Program-made: the position numbers and the translations under genes
Shown: positions 35,548-43,537 of the stretch, in pieces
Numbering within the stretch: position 1 is the stretch's first letter
How the letters are laid out: every line of letters begins with the position of its first letter
Assembly (NCBI RefSeq): GCF_900637205.1
Contig: NZ_LR134355.1
Span: 3,906,001 to 3,970,000 of the forward strand
From: Mycolicibacterium chitae
GTDB lineage: Bacteria; Actinomycetota; Actinomycetes; Mycobacteriales; Mycobacteriaceae
DNA length: 64,000 nt
Direction: 5' to 3'
Notes under the pieces: generated by a model
What the model was told of the DNA's origin: nothing
Databases searched by the model: none
The model's input: the letters and a program-made list of their open reading frames with translations, nothing else

Positions 35548-37592
35548 TGCGCGGCCGGGACAAGGTGGCCATCCTGGGCGGCGGCATGGCCGGGCTGTCC
35601 GCGGCGTGGCGGCTGAGCGAACCGGGCTGGCGGGACCGGTTCGAATCCATCACGGTCTATCAGCGCGGGTGGCGCCTCGGCGGCAAGGCCGCGTCGAGCC
35701 GGGGCGCCCACGGCCGCATCGAGGAACACGGGCTGCACATCTGGCTGGGCTCCTACGAGAACGCCTTCGCGCTGCTGCGCGAGTGCTACGCCGAATTGGA
35801 CCGGGCCAGCACCGATCCCGACGCGCCCGTACGCACCTGGGATCAGGCGTTGGTCCCCGCCGACGAGCTCGGGATGGCCGATCGGTGGGCGGGTCAGTGG
35901 TCGGTGTGGCCCGGCAAGTTCAGCCGCAACGACGAACTGCCCGGCGAGCCGGACGCCGACGGGCGCGAGGTCACCGCGACCGACCTCGCCCGGCGCACCC
36001 TCGGGCTGATCCTCGACTTCGCCGACTCGCTGGCCGCCGAGGCCCCCGCCCCGGCGCGCACGGCATTCCCGCTGCGAGCACTGGACCAGTTGCGCCGCGG
36101 CGCGCTGACGGCGTTGGCCGTGCTGGCCGATGCCGGATCGGACCCGCCGGCGGGGCGCCGCCTGTTCGACGCGCCGCTCGACGGGGTGCGCGACCCCCTG
36201 GATTACGAGCACCGCCCCGAACACCGCCGGTTCTGGCTGCTGCTGTCGGTGCTGACCGCCACGGCGCGCGGGGTGATCGTCGACAACCTGGTCACCGACC
36301 CGCAGGGTTTTCGCGCGATCAACGACGAGGAGTACGGCGACTGGCTGCTGCGGCACGGCGCGCACCCGGACGTGCTGGACTTCGCGCTGATCCGCGGCCT
36401 CTACGACATGGTCTTCGGTTACGCCGATGGTGATTGTGCCCGACCGACTTTCGCGGCCGGGCTGGGCGTGCTGCTCACCGGGATCGCACTGTTCCAGTAC
36501 AAGGGCGCCTTCTTCTGGAAGATGACCGCCGGCATGGGCGATGTGGTGATCGCGCCGCTGTATCAGGTGCTGCGCCGGCGCGGCGTGCGCTTCGAGTTCT
36601 TCCATCGCGTCGACGGCCTGCACCTCGACGCGCGCCGCCAGGCGATCGAGACGATCACCATGGGACGCCAGGTGCACCTGGCACCGGGGCACGACCGCTA
36701 CGAACCCCTGATCCGCGTCGGCGGGCTGCCGGTGTTTCCCGCCGCACCGCTGGCCGACCAGCTGCGGCCGCGCGGCGACCTGGCCGGACTCGAATGTCAT
36801 TTCGGCGACGACCGCCGCGACGTCGAGACCCGGGTGTTGCGGCGCGGCACCGACTTCGACCGGGTGGTGCTGGCCGCCTCGCTGGGCATGGTGGAGTTGA
36901 TCTGCGGCGAGTTGATCGCCGACCGCCCCGAGTGGCGGGACATGACCCGGCGGGTGCGCACCGTGGCCACCCAGTCCTTCCAGCTGTGGCTGCGGTCCAG
37001 CGAGGACCAATTGGGTTGGGGCCGGCCGGGAGTCACCACCAGCGGCTACGTCGCACCGTTCGACACCTGGGCGTCGATGCCGCAGACCCTGTGGGCCGAG
37101 GCCTGGCCCGCCGAGGACCGGCCCCGCGCGGTCGCCTACTTCTGCGGTGTCCTGGACGCGCCGTGGCCGGTCGAGTCGGCACCGGCGGACTACCTGCGGC
37201 GGTGCCGGCAGCGGGTGAGCGCCACCGCGGCCGACCACCTCGATCGCCACGTCGGGCTGTATCTGCCCGGGGCGGTCACCGAGCGCGGGTTCGCCTGGGA
37301 GCTGTTGTGCGGCAACGGCGACAGCCGCGGATCCGCGGCGCTGGACACCCAGCACGTCAGCGTCAACATCGATCCGTCCGACCGGTATGTGCAGTCGGTG
37401 CCCGGCTCGGACAAGTACCGGCTGCGCGCCGACGAAAGTGGTTACGACAACCTGGTCCTGGCCGGCGACTGGACGGATTCCGGCCTCAACGCCGGCTGCA
37501 TCGAGGCGGCGGTGATGTCGGGACTGCAGGCGGCCAACACGCTGCTGGGCCGCGGCCGCCTGCATCGTATCCGCGGCTTCCACCTGCCCTGA
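35547..37592 (+). CDS. FAD-dependent amine oxidase/phytoene desaturase-like flavoprotein
   Basis: A 681-aa flavoprotein. The N-terminal dinucleotide-binding motif is VAILGGGMAGLSAAWRL (residues 6-22), followed by the GGKAAS loop and HGLHIWLGSYENAF, as in phytoene desaturase/carotenoid isomerase relatives. The closing FAD motif is LVLAGDWTDSGLNAGCIEAAVMSGLQAAN. It is longer than CrtI-type desaturases (about 500 aa), with an insertion around 140-260. Cytosolic or membrane-peripheral. The ATG overlaps the upstream stop (TGATG), so it is in one operon with the cyclase-like gene and the 670-aa gene. Reaction unknown; desaturation, isomerisation or dehydroxylation of an isoprenoid is plausible given the nearby prenyl synthase. 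Confidence 0.88.
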   Translation: MRGRDKVAILGGGMAGLSAAWRLSEPGWRDRFESITVYQRGWRLGGKAASSRGAHGRIEEHGLHIWLGSYENAFALLRECYAELDRASTDPDAPVRTWDQALVPADELGMADRWAGQWSVWPGKFSRNDELPGEPDADGREVTATDLARRTLGLILDFADSLAAEAPAPARTAFPLRALDQLRRGALTALAVLADAGSDPPAGRRLFDAPLDGVRDPLDYEHRPEHRRFWLLLSVLTATARGVIVDNLVTDPQGFRAINDEEYGDWLLRHGAHPDVLDFALIRGLYDMVFGYADGDCARPTFAAGLGVLLTGIALFQYKGAFFWKMTAGMGDVVIAPLYQVLRRRGVRFEFFHRVDGLHLDARRQAIETITMGRQVHLAPGHDRYEPLIRVGGLPVFPAAPLADQLRPRGDLAGLECHFGDDRRDVETRVLRRGTDFDRVVLAASLGMVELICGELIADRPEWRDMTRRVRTVATQSFQLWLRSSEDQLGWGRPGVTTSGYVAPFDTWASMPQTLWAEAWPAEDRPRAVAYFCGVLDAPWPVESAPADYLRRCRQRVSATAADHLDRHVGLYLPGAVTERGFAWELLCGNGDSRGSAALDTQHVSVNIDPSDRYVQSVPGSDKYRLRADESGYDNLVLAGDWTDSGLNAGCIEAAVMSGLQAANTLLGRGRLHRIRGFHLP

Positions 37593-37598
37593 TCGCGC

Positions 37599-38840
37599 TC
37601 AGCCCAGCTGGGCGGTACCCAGCGAGACCCCGGCCGCGGGAAGCAGTTCCAGCAACTCGTCGCCCAGCGCGGCGGCCGGGGTCAGCACCCCACCCGGTCG
37701 GCCGCGGCTGCGCAGCAGCGCCAGCGCGCAGACCCCGATCAGCACCGCCGTCGCCGAGTAGCCCGGATCGCCGTGCTGGGACATGGTCGCGACGTAGCGG
37801 TGCCCGCGGGTGGTCGTGGTGTACGTCTCCACCTTGTAGTAGCCCCGCTCCCCCTGGTCGTAGCCGGCGCCGGCGGGCATCATCGTCTCGAGCAGTCCGG
37901 CCGGCAGCAGGCGCAGGTAGGCGCCGCCGAGGCGGGCCGCGGCGGTGATGGTCAGGCCGGTGAGCGCGGCCAGCATCGGCGCGGCGATCGTCGAGCCCAT
38001 GCTCATGGTCTCGGCGTAGCGGAACCCGCGGCCGTAGGCCCAGCCCTGCAGCGCGTTGCTGCGTCGCACACAGCGGGTGTTGTACAGCGCCATCAGGTAA
38101 CCGCCGGCCCACAGGCCGGTCAGTTCGGGGGCGATCTCGGATCCGCTGCGCGCCTCGACATCCGGTTGCGGCCCGAGGTCGGGCTCGTGGGCCCGGTCCG
38201 GGCTGAGGCTGTACGGATCATCGAGAACCGTCCGGATCGCCGGGTTGTCCGCGGCCACCCGCATCAGGTCCAGCATCGTCTGCAGCGATCCGGCCGAACA
38301 ACCGCCGGAGTAGGTACGCAGAACGAAGGTGGTCTGGCCCAGTTCGTCGGCGCCGTCGGCGCGGGCGCGCCGGTGCAGGGCCAGCACGTTGAGGTCCGAG
38401 GGAACCGAGTCGAACCCGCAGGAGTGCACGATCCGGGCGCCGCTGGCCACCGCAGCCTGGTGCCAGCGGGTGACCGAGGCGTGCACGAACGGGATCTCCC
38501 CGGCCAGATCCGCGTAGTCGGTCCCGGTGGTGGCGCAGGCCTCGACCATCGGCAGCCCGCACCGCCCGTAGGGTCCGACCGTGCTGATGACGACGTGGGC
38601 GCGCGCGGCCAGCGATCGCAGTGCCGCCGGGTCGTCGGCCTCGGCGACCACCACCGGCCAGTCCGTCCCCAGCCGGGCGCGCAGCGCCGCGAGCCGGGCC
38701 GGCGAGCGGCCCGCCAGCGCGATCCGCACGCCCGCGGCCACAGTTGCCAGGTAGGTCGCCAGGTAGTCGGCGACCAGGTTTCCGATGAAGCCGGTGGCGC
38801 CGTAGAGCACGATGTCGAGCTCGCGCCCCCCGGCCCCCAT
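37599..38840 (-). CDS. saccharopine dehydrogenase-like oxidoreductase (Rv2953/Rv2449c type)
   Basis: A 413-aa NAD(P)-dependent oxidoreductase of the mycobacterial saccharopine-dehydrogenase-like family, which includes the trans-acting enoyl reductase Rv2953 of phthiocerol dimycocerosate synthesis. The Rossmann motif is YGATGFIGNLVADYLA (about residues 9-24). VISTVGPYGRCGLPMVEACATTGTDYADLAGE and HSCGFDSVPSDL are the strongest family blocks. The ATG at 38840 is the only reasonable start, since the frame upstream runs through a short tandem repeat. It converges with the flavoprotein (six bases apart). It probably acts in lipid metabolism; the substrate is unknown. Confidence 0.9.
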   Translation of the reverse strand: MGAGGRELDIVLYGATGFIGNLVADYLATYLATVAAGVRIALAGRSPARLAALRARLGTDWPVVVAEADDPAALRSLAARAHVVISTVGPYGRCGLPMVEACATTGTDYADLAGEIPFVHASVTRWHQAAVASGARIVHSCGFDSVPSDLNVLALHRRARADGADELGQTTFVLRTYSGGCSAGSLQTMLDLMRVAADNPAIRTVLDDPYSLSPDRAHEPDLGPQPDVEARSGSEIAPELTGLWAGGYLMALYNTRCVRRSNALQGWAYGRGFRYAETMSMGSTIAAPMLAALTGLTITAAARLGGAYLRLLPAGLLETMMPAGAGYDQGERGYYKVETYTTTTRGHRYVATMSQHGDPGYSATAVLIGVCALALLRSRGRPGGVLTPAAALGDELLELLPAAGVSLGTAQLG

Positions 38841-38850
38841 GGCCGTCGAG

Positions 38851-38889
38851 GTTACTCCGATTCGGGTTACTCCGATTCGGGTTACTCCG
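38851..38889. repeat. 15-base tandem repeat
   Basis: The unit GTTACTCCGATTCGG is present twice in full (38851-38865, 38866-38880) and a third time as its first nine bases (38881-38889). It lies between two minus-strand genes and covers the stop codon of the CGNR gene. The copies are perfect, so the array is young or slippage-prone. It could change spacing or translational coupling between the two genes. Confidence 0.85.
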
Positions 38890-39454
38890 CCGCGGCCCGC
38901 TGGCCTCGGCGTTCCCGATATGCCGCGACGTGCTGTCGGTTGCCGCAGTTGCCGGTGTCGCAGAACCGCCGGGACCGATTGCGGGACAGATCCACCAGCA
39001 CCGCGTCGCAGTCGGGGGCCGCACAGGTCTTGAGGCGGCGCAGTTCGCCGCCGCGGATCAGGTCGGCCAGCGCCATGGCCATCTCGGCGCCCATGCGCTG
39101 GGCCAGCGGATCGTCGACCGACGCCAGGTGCAGATGCCACTCGGGCATCTCGGGGTGCCGGGTCAGCCAGGGCGTGGCACGGGTGTCGGCCAGCAGGGCG
39201 TTGACCGCCGCGACGGTGCGTTCCTCGTCGTCGAGCAGGGTGAAGAGGTCGCCGAGGCGGCCGCGCAGCCGGTGCACCGCCGCCAATTCGTCGTCGTCGC
39301 GGTCGCGACGGCCGGTCCAACCCCAGCCGTCGAGATAGTCGTCGAGCGTGCGCTGGTCACCCAGCTGTTCACCGTCGGTGCGGTCGCTGTTGACCAGCGC
39401 ACATATGGTGCGCAAGGTGAGCTCAGTGTCATGACTGAAATTCATTTGACTCAT
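38882..39454 (-). CDS. CGNR zinc finger transcription-factor-like protein
   Basis: A 190-aa protein with an N-terminal ABATE-type (putative stress-response ligand) domain and a C-terminal CGNR zinc finger: CAAPDC (Cys-x4-Cys) then RFCDTGNCGNRQHVAAYRERR. Such proteins are believed to bind DNA and regulate transport or stress genes. ATG 39454 has GGGAGG four bases upstream; ATG 39445 (187 aa) is an alternative. Its first codons lie inside a repeated element that resembles an operator. It is divergent from an EamA exporter, which is the likely target. This regulator/exporter pairing suggests control of efflux of a small molecule. Confidence 0.88.
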   Translation of the reverse strand: MSQMNFSHDTELTLRTICALVNSDRTDGEQLGDQRTLDDYLDGWGWTGRRDRDDDELAAVHRLRGRLGDLFTLLDDEERTVAAVNALLADTRATPWLTRHPEMPEWHLHLASVDDPLAQRMGAEMAMALADLIRGGELRRLKTCAAPDCDAVLVDLSRNRSRRFCDTGNCGNRQHVAAYRERRGQRAAAE

Positions 39455-39503
39455 GACTCCTCCCTGACTTAGCGTCATGAGCAACATTCATTTTACTCAT
39501 GAC
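39428..39503. promoter_or_regulatory. two 30-base operator-like repeats between CGNR and EamA genes
   Basis: Two copies of a 30-base unit, 39428-39457 and 39474-39503, start 46 bases apart. Each begins GTCATGA, has ATTCATTT in the middle and ends CTCATGAC; they differ at about six positions. Each unit is itself an inverted repeat (GTCATGAG against CTCATGAC, perfect in the second copy). The four TCATGA palindromes begin at 39429, 39451, 39475 and 39497, spaced 22-24 bases, about two helical turns. The first copy contains the start codons of the CGNR gene. It is probably a regulator-binding array, or a duplicated gene start. Confidence 0.6.
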
Positions 39504-39531
39504 ATGGCGGCGGCTGCCGTCGAGGATCGCA

Positions 39532-40530
39532 ATGCTGATGACCCCGGTCGATCGCCGCTTCCGGCTCGGCCTGTTGCTCGCCGTCGGTTCGGCGGTCAGT
39601 TTCGGCATGTCCGGACCGTTCGCGAAGGCGCTCATGACGGCCGGCTGGACCCCCACCGCCGCGGTCACCGCACGGCTGGCCGGCGGCGCGCTGGTGCTGG
39701 CGGTGTACGCGAGCCTGGTCCGGCCGGGCTGGATCGGCGAGGCGCTGCGCCACTACCGGACCGTCCTGCCCTACGGGATCTTCCCGATCGCCGGTGCGCA
39801 GCTGGGCTACTACAACGCCGTCGAACACCTCTCGGTGGGCGTGGCGCTGCTGCTGGAGTACACCTCGCCCATCCTGGTGGTCGGCTGGGTCTGGGCAGTC
39901 ACCCGCCGTCGGCCCGCCAACCGCACTCTCGTCGGCGTGGCTCTGGCGGTGGTGGGAATCATGCTGGTGCTCAACGTCTTCAGTGCCGCGCAGATCAACA
40001 CCGTCGGCGTCCTCTGGGGAATGGTGGCCGCGGTCTGCGCCGCGTGCTACTTCCTGATGAGCGCCCGGGTCGATGACCAACCCGACGGCGCCGGCCTCAA
40101 TCCCCTCGCCCTGGCGGCCGGCGGCCTGGTCGTCGGCGCGGTGGGGGTGGCGCTGCTGGGCGTGACCGGCGTCATGCCGCTGCGGTTCACCGCGAACGAC
40201 GTCGTGGTGGCCGGCATCACCACCTCCTGGATCGTGCCCGTGATAGTCCTGGCCGTGTTCAGCACGGCCGTGGCCTACACCCTGGGCATCAAGGCGGTGG
40301 CGCTGCTGCGACCCAGCTTCGCGTCCCTGGTGGGGCTGTCGGAGGTCCTGGCCGCGGTGCTGTGGGCGTGGCTGCTGGTCGGAGAGGCGATGACCCCCGT
40401 CCAGGCCGTCGGCGGTGCCGTGGTGCTGGCCGGCCTGGCCCTGGCGCGGACCACCGTGACCGCGCCCGCGAGCGCCGGATCGGCCGAGCCGGGGCAGATG
40501 ACCGCGCTGCCCGACACCTCGACTCGCTAA
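39532..40530 (+). CDS. EamA family (DMT) transporter
   Basis: A 332-aa membrane protein with ten predicted membrane segments in two EamA halves, as in drug/metabolite exporters of the RhtA/YdcZ kind. Visible segments include GLLLAVGSAVSFGMSG, VALLLEYTSPILVVGWVW, TLVGVALAVVGIMLVLNV and FASLVGLSEVLAAVLWAWLLVGE, the last being the conserved second-repeat signature. The ATG at 39532 has GAGGA five bases upstream. It is divergent from the CGNR regulator with the repeated operator-like element between them. One base separates its stop from the first cutinase ATG, so the cutinase may be read on the same transcript. Confidence 0.92.
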   Translation: MLMTPVDRRFRLGLLLAVGSAVSFGMSGPFAKALMTAGWTPTAAVTARLAGGALVLAVYASLVRPGWIGEALRHYRTVLPYGIFPIAGAQLGYYNAVEHLSVGVALLLEYTSPILVVGWVWAVTRRRPANRTLVGVALAVVGIMLVLNVFSAAQINTVGVLWGMVAAVCAACYFLMSARVDDQPDGAGLNPLALAAGGLVVGAVGVALLGVTGVMPLRFTANDVVVAGITTSWIVPVIVLAVFSTAVAYTLGIKAVALLRPSFASLVGLSEVLAAVLWAWLLVGEAMTPVQAVGGAVVLAGLALARTTVTAPASAGSAEPGQMTALPDTSTR

Positions 40531-40531
40531 C

Positions 40532-41209
40532 ATGTTTGCTGTGATCGCCACCCGCCTTCGCCGCCTCGCCTCGCTCGCCGGCGCCGCGCTTGCCGCGGCC
40601 ACCGTGCTGACCGCGCCCGCGGTGCTCTCGCCGTCCCTGACCCCCACCGCCGCCGCCGCGGAGTGCCCCGACATCCAGGTGGTCTTCGCCCGCGGCACCA
40701 CCGAGGCCCCGGGCCTCGGCCGGGTGGGCCAGGCGTTCGTCGACTCGCTGCGCGCCCAGGTCGGCGGGCGGCAGGTGGACGCCTACGCCGTGAACTACCC
40801 GGCCAGTTGGGACTTCCTCGCCGCCGCCGGCGGCGCCAACGACGCCAGCGGACACATCCAGTGGATGATGGCCAACTGCCCGGCCACCCGCCTGGTGCTC
40901 GGCGGCTATTCGCAGGGCGCCGCGGTGATCGACGTCATCGCCGCCATCCCGGTGCCCGGCGTCGGGTTCAACGCGCCGCTGCCGCCCAATGCGCCCGAGC
41001 ACGTGGCCGCCATCGCGGTGTTCGGCAACCCGACCGCCAAGCTGGGCCTGCCGCTGACCTCGAGCCCGGTCTGGGCCGGGCGGGCCATCGATCTGTGCAA
41101 CGGCGGCGACCCGATTTGCTCCGACGGCCGCGACGTGGCCGCCCACAGCGACTACGTCGCGTCCGGCCAGGCGGCTGAGGCGGCGGCGTTCGTCGCCAGT
41201 CGGCTCTGA
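40532..41209 (+). CDS. secreted cutinase/esterase (Cut3-like), copy 1
   Basis: A 225-aa secreted serine esterase of the mycobacterial cutinase-like family, active on short esters, phospholipids or mycolate-type esters in other members. It has a signal peptide (about 1-42, ending AAAA). The mature part begins with a conserved Cys (ECPDIQVVFARGTTEAPGLG). Ser127 (GGYSQG) is the nucleophile, Asp in LCNGGDPIC and His in AAHSDYV complete the triad, and four cysteines give two disulfides. It is the first of three tandem copies and matches Rv3451/Rv3452 in position near truA. Confidence 0.93.
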   Translation: MFAVIATRLRRLASLAGAALAAATVLTAPAVLSPSLTPTAAAAECPDIQVVFARGTTEAPGLGRVGQAFVDSLRAQVGGRQVDAYAVNYPASWDFLAAAGGANDASGHIQWMMANCPATRLVLGGYSQGAAVIDVIAAIPVPGVGFNAPLPPNAPEHVAAIAVFGNPTAKLGLPLTSSPVWAGRAIDLCNGGDPICSDGRDVAAHSDYVASGQAAEAAAFVASRL

Positions 41210-41253
41210 GCGAAATTTCTATCTGCCAGCACCGATATGTGAGTATTAGCGCC

Positions 41254-41946
41254 ATGAGCGACGTTCATCCCCTCCGCAACGCCGTCCGACGGGCTGCTGC
41301 CGCCGTCGGCACCACGGTGGCCGCAGCGGCCCTCACGCTCGCGCCGATGCTGGTCCCCACGGCGTTGCCGGCCGCGGCCGCCGAACCGTGCCCCGACGTG
41401 GAACTGATCTTCGCCCGCGGCACCAGCGAGGCCCCCGGCATCGGCCGGGTCGGCCACGCACTGGCCGGGTCACTGCAGGGGCAACTGAACGGCCGCACCC
41501 TGGGTACCTACGGGGTCAACTACCCGGCGACCTACGACTTCCTGGCCGCCGCGGACGGCGCCCGGGACGCCACCAACCGCATCGCGACCATGGCCTCGCA
41601 GTGCCCGTCGACCCGCATCGTGCTCGGCGGCTACTCGCAGGGCGCCGCGGTGGTCGACATGCTCGTCGGAATCCCGCCGCTGGGCAACAAGATTGGCGAC
41701 GTCGGATCGGCCGCCCCGCTGCCGGCCGGCCTGCGCGACAACGTGGCCGCGATCGCCGTGTTCGGCAACCCCGCCGCGAAGTTCGGGAACCCGGTCAGCG
41801 CAGGCAATCTCGGCGCCCGGTCGATCGACATGTGCAGCGACGGCGACCCGATCTGCTCCGGTGGACGCAATCCCTTCGCGCACACCAACTACGAGTCGGG
41901 CCCCATGCCCGCCCAGGCCGCGGGATTCATCCTCCGCTGGCTCTGA
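41254..41946 (+). CDS. secreted cutinase/esterase, copy 2
   Basis: A 230-aa cutinase-like protein. It has a signal peptide (about 1-46), EPCPDVELIFARGTSEAPGIG at the mature start, nucleophile Ser128 (GGYSQG), Asp in CSDGDPIC and His in PFAHTNYE. ATG 41254 is preferred over an upstream in-frame GTG at 41239 because it gives a normal signal peptide. It is a clear paralogue of the preceding gene, 44 bases downstream, probably by tandem duplication. Confidence 0.93.
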   Translation: MSDVHPLRNAVRRAAAAVGTTVAAAALTLAPMLVPTALPAAAAEPCPDVELIFARGTSEAPGIGRVGHALAGSLQGQLNGRTLGTYGVNYPATYDFLAAADGARDATNRIATMASQCPSTRIVLGGYSQGAAVVDMLVGIPPLGNKIGDVGSAAPLPAGLRDNVAAIAVFGNPAAKFGNPVSAGNLGARSIDMCSDGDPICSGGRNPFAHTNYESGPMPAQAAGFILRWL

Positions 41947-41970
41947 GCCCGTTTCGGTACTATTGACGGG

Positions 41971-42648
41971 GTGGAAATCCGCCGATACTGCGCACTGTTC
42001 GGAGCCGGCGTCATCGCCGCCGCAGCCCTGCTCTTCGCACCCGCCACCGTCGCCCCGACCCCCGCGATCCCGCACGCCGCGGCCGCGCCCTGCCCGGACG
42101 TCGAGGTCGTCTTCGCGCGCGGGCGCCTGGAACCGGCCGGCGCCGGCCAGATCGGCAACGCGTTCGTCGACGCCCTGCGCGCCAAGACCGGCCAGAACAT
42201 CCGCCTGTACTCGGTGAACTACCCGGCCAACAGCGAGGTGGACCTCGGCGCCAACGACATGAGCCGGCGCATCCAGGCCACCGTGGCCGACTGCCCCGAC
42301 ACCCGCATCGTCGTCGGTGGCTACTCGCTGGGCGCCGCGGTCGCCGATGTGGTTCTGGCCGTGCCGTTCTCGGTGTTCACCTTCAAGAACCCGCTGCCGC
42401 AGAGCTCCGAGCAGCGCATCGCCGCGGTCGCCCTGTTCGGCAACGGCATGGGCTGGGCCGGGCCCATCTCCACCTTCAGCCCGGTCTATGCCGAGCGCAC
42501 CATCGAGCTGTGCCACGGGGACGACCCGATCTGCAACCCCACCGACCCGGATAACTGGGAGGCCTACTGGCCCGACCACCTGGCGCCGGCCTACATCAAG
42601 GCCGGGATGGTCAACCAGGCCGCGGACTTCGTCGCGGCCCGCCTGTAG
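41971..42648 (+). CDS. secreted cutinase/esterase, copy 3 (divergent)
   Basis: A 225-aa cutinase-like protein more divergent than its two neighbours. Nucleophile Ser119 sits in GGYSLG rather than GGYSQG. The Asp is in CHGDDPIC and the His in WPDHLAPAY, and an extra loop rich in Trp, Tyr and Pro precedes the His. It has a signal peptide (about 1-38). The GTG at 41971 lies eight bases after TACTAT, a good -10 box, so it may have its own leaderless promoter. It converges on truA with a three-base gap. Confidence 0.92.
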   Translation: MEIRRYCALFGAGVIAAAALLFAPATVAPTPAIPHAAAAPCPDVEVVFARGRLEPAGAGQIGNAFVDALRAKTGQNIRLYSVNYPANSEVDLGANDMSRRIQATVADCPDTRIVVGGYSLGAAVADVVLAVPFSVFTFKNPLPQSSEQRIAAVALFGNGMGWAGPISTFSPVYAERTIELCHGDDPICNPTDPDNWEAYWPDHLAPAYIKAGMVNQAADFVAARL

Positions 42649-42651
42649 GTC

Positions 42652-43521
42652 TCAGAGCTCGTCGGCGCTGCGCAGGTCGCGGGTGATCAGGGTGCGCGCG
42701 GCGAGCTGGTCGTCGGGCGGGTAGTCCACCCCGACCAGCGTGAGCCCGCGGGCCGGGGCGGCCGCGAAATCGCTGGACCGGCTGGTCTGTTCGAGCAGCC
42801 CGGCCGTCCAGTCCGCGTCGCGGCGGCCCTCCCCCACGGCCAGTAGCGCCCCGACGACCGACCGCACCATGTTCCAGCAGAACGCGTCGGCGGTGACGTG
42901 GGCGCTGACCCGGTCGCCGTCGCGCTCCCAGTCGAGCCGCTGCAGTTCGCGGATCGTGGTGGCGCCGGGACGATGCCGGCAGAAGGCCGCGAAGTCGCGC
43001 AGCCCCAACAGTTCTCGGGCGGCCTCGTTCATGGCCGCCACGTCCAGCGGCCGCGGCCACGGCGTGACGAACCGGGACTCCTGCGGATCGACGCCGTAGG
43101 GCGCCAGCGACAGCCGGTAGACGTAATGGCGGCGCAGCGCCGAGAAGCGCGCGTCGAACCCGGCCGGCGCCCGGACGATGTCCCGCACCCGGACGTCCTC
43201 GGGCAGCAAACGGCCCAATCTGCGCACCAGCGGCCGGAATTCGGGCTCGCCGTGGCGCACGGTGCGCGGGTAGGCGTGGACCAGCGCGTCGTCGGGGAGG
43301 TCGATGTGCGCGGTCTGGCCGGTGGCGTGCACGCCGGTGTCGGTACGGCCGGCGGCGCGCAACACCACCGGGGTCCGGAACACCGTCGACAAGGCCTCCT
43401 CGGCGACCCCGGCCACGGTCCGCTGGCCCCGCTGGACGGCCCAACCGGCGAAATCGGTGCCGTCGTAGGCGATGTCGAGCTTAAGACGAACATGCCCGCC
43501 ACCGGAGTCGATGGCGGGCAT
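42652..43521 (-). CDS. truA: tRNA pseudouridine synthase A
   Basis: TruA converts uridines 38-40 of tRNA anticodon arms to pseudouridine. The 289-aa protein has the N-terminal IAYDGTDFAGWAVQ, the catalytic Asp in AAGRTDTGVHA and the C-terminal AFCWNMVRSVVGALLAVGEG block. The ATG at 43521 begins just after the rplQ stop; a longer frame would overlap rplQ. It is the last gene of the alpha operon here, as in M. tuberculosis. In the ancestral order rplM would follow, but it is found about 29 kb away. Confidence 0.96.
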   Translation of the reverse strand: MPAIDSGGGHVRLKLDIAYDGTDFAGWAVQRGQRTVAGVAEEALSTVFRTPVVLRAAGRTDTGVHATGQTAHIDLPDDALVHAYPRTVRHGEPEFRPLVRRLGRLLPEDVRVRDIVRAPAGFDARFSALRRHYVYRLSLAPYGVDPQESRFVTPWPRPLDVAAMNEAARELLGLRDFAAFCRHRPGATTIRELQRLDWERDGDRVSAHVTADAFCWNMVRSVVGALLAVGEGRRDADWTAGLLEQTSRSSDFAAAPARGLTLVGVDYPPDDQLAARTLITRDLRSADEL

Positions 43522-43537
43522 GTTCGTGGCGTCTTCG

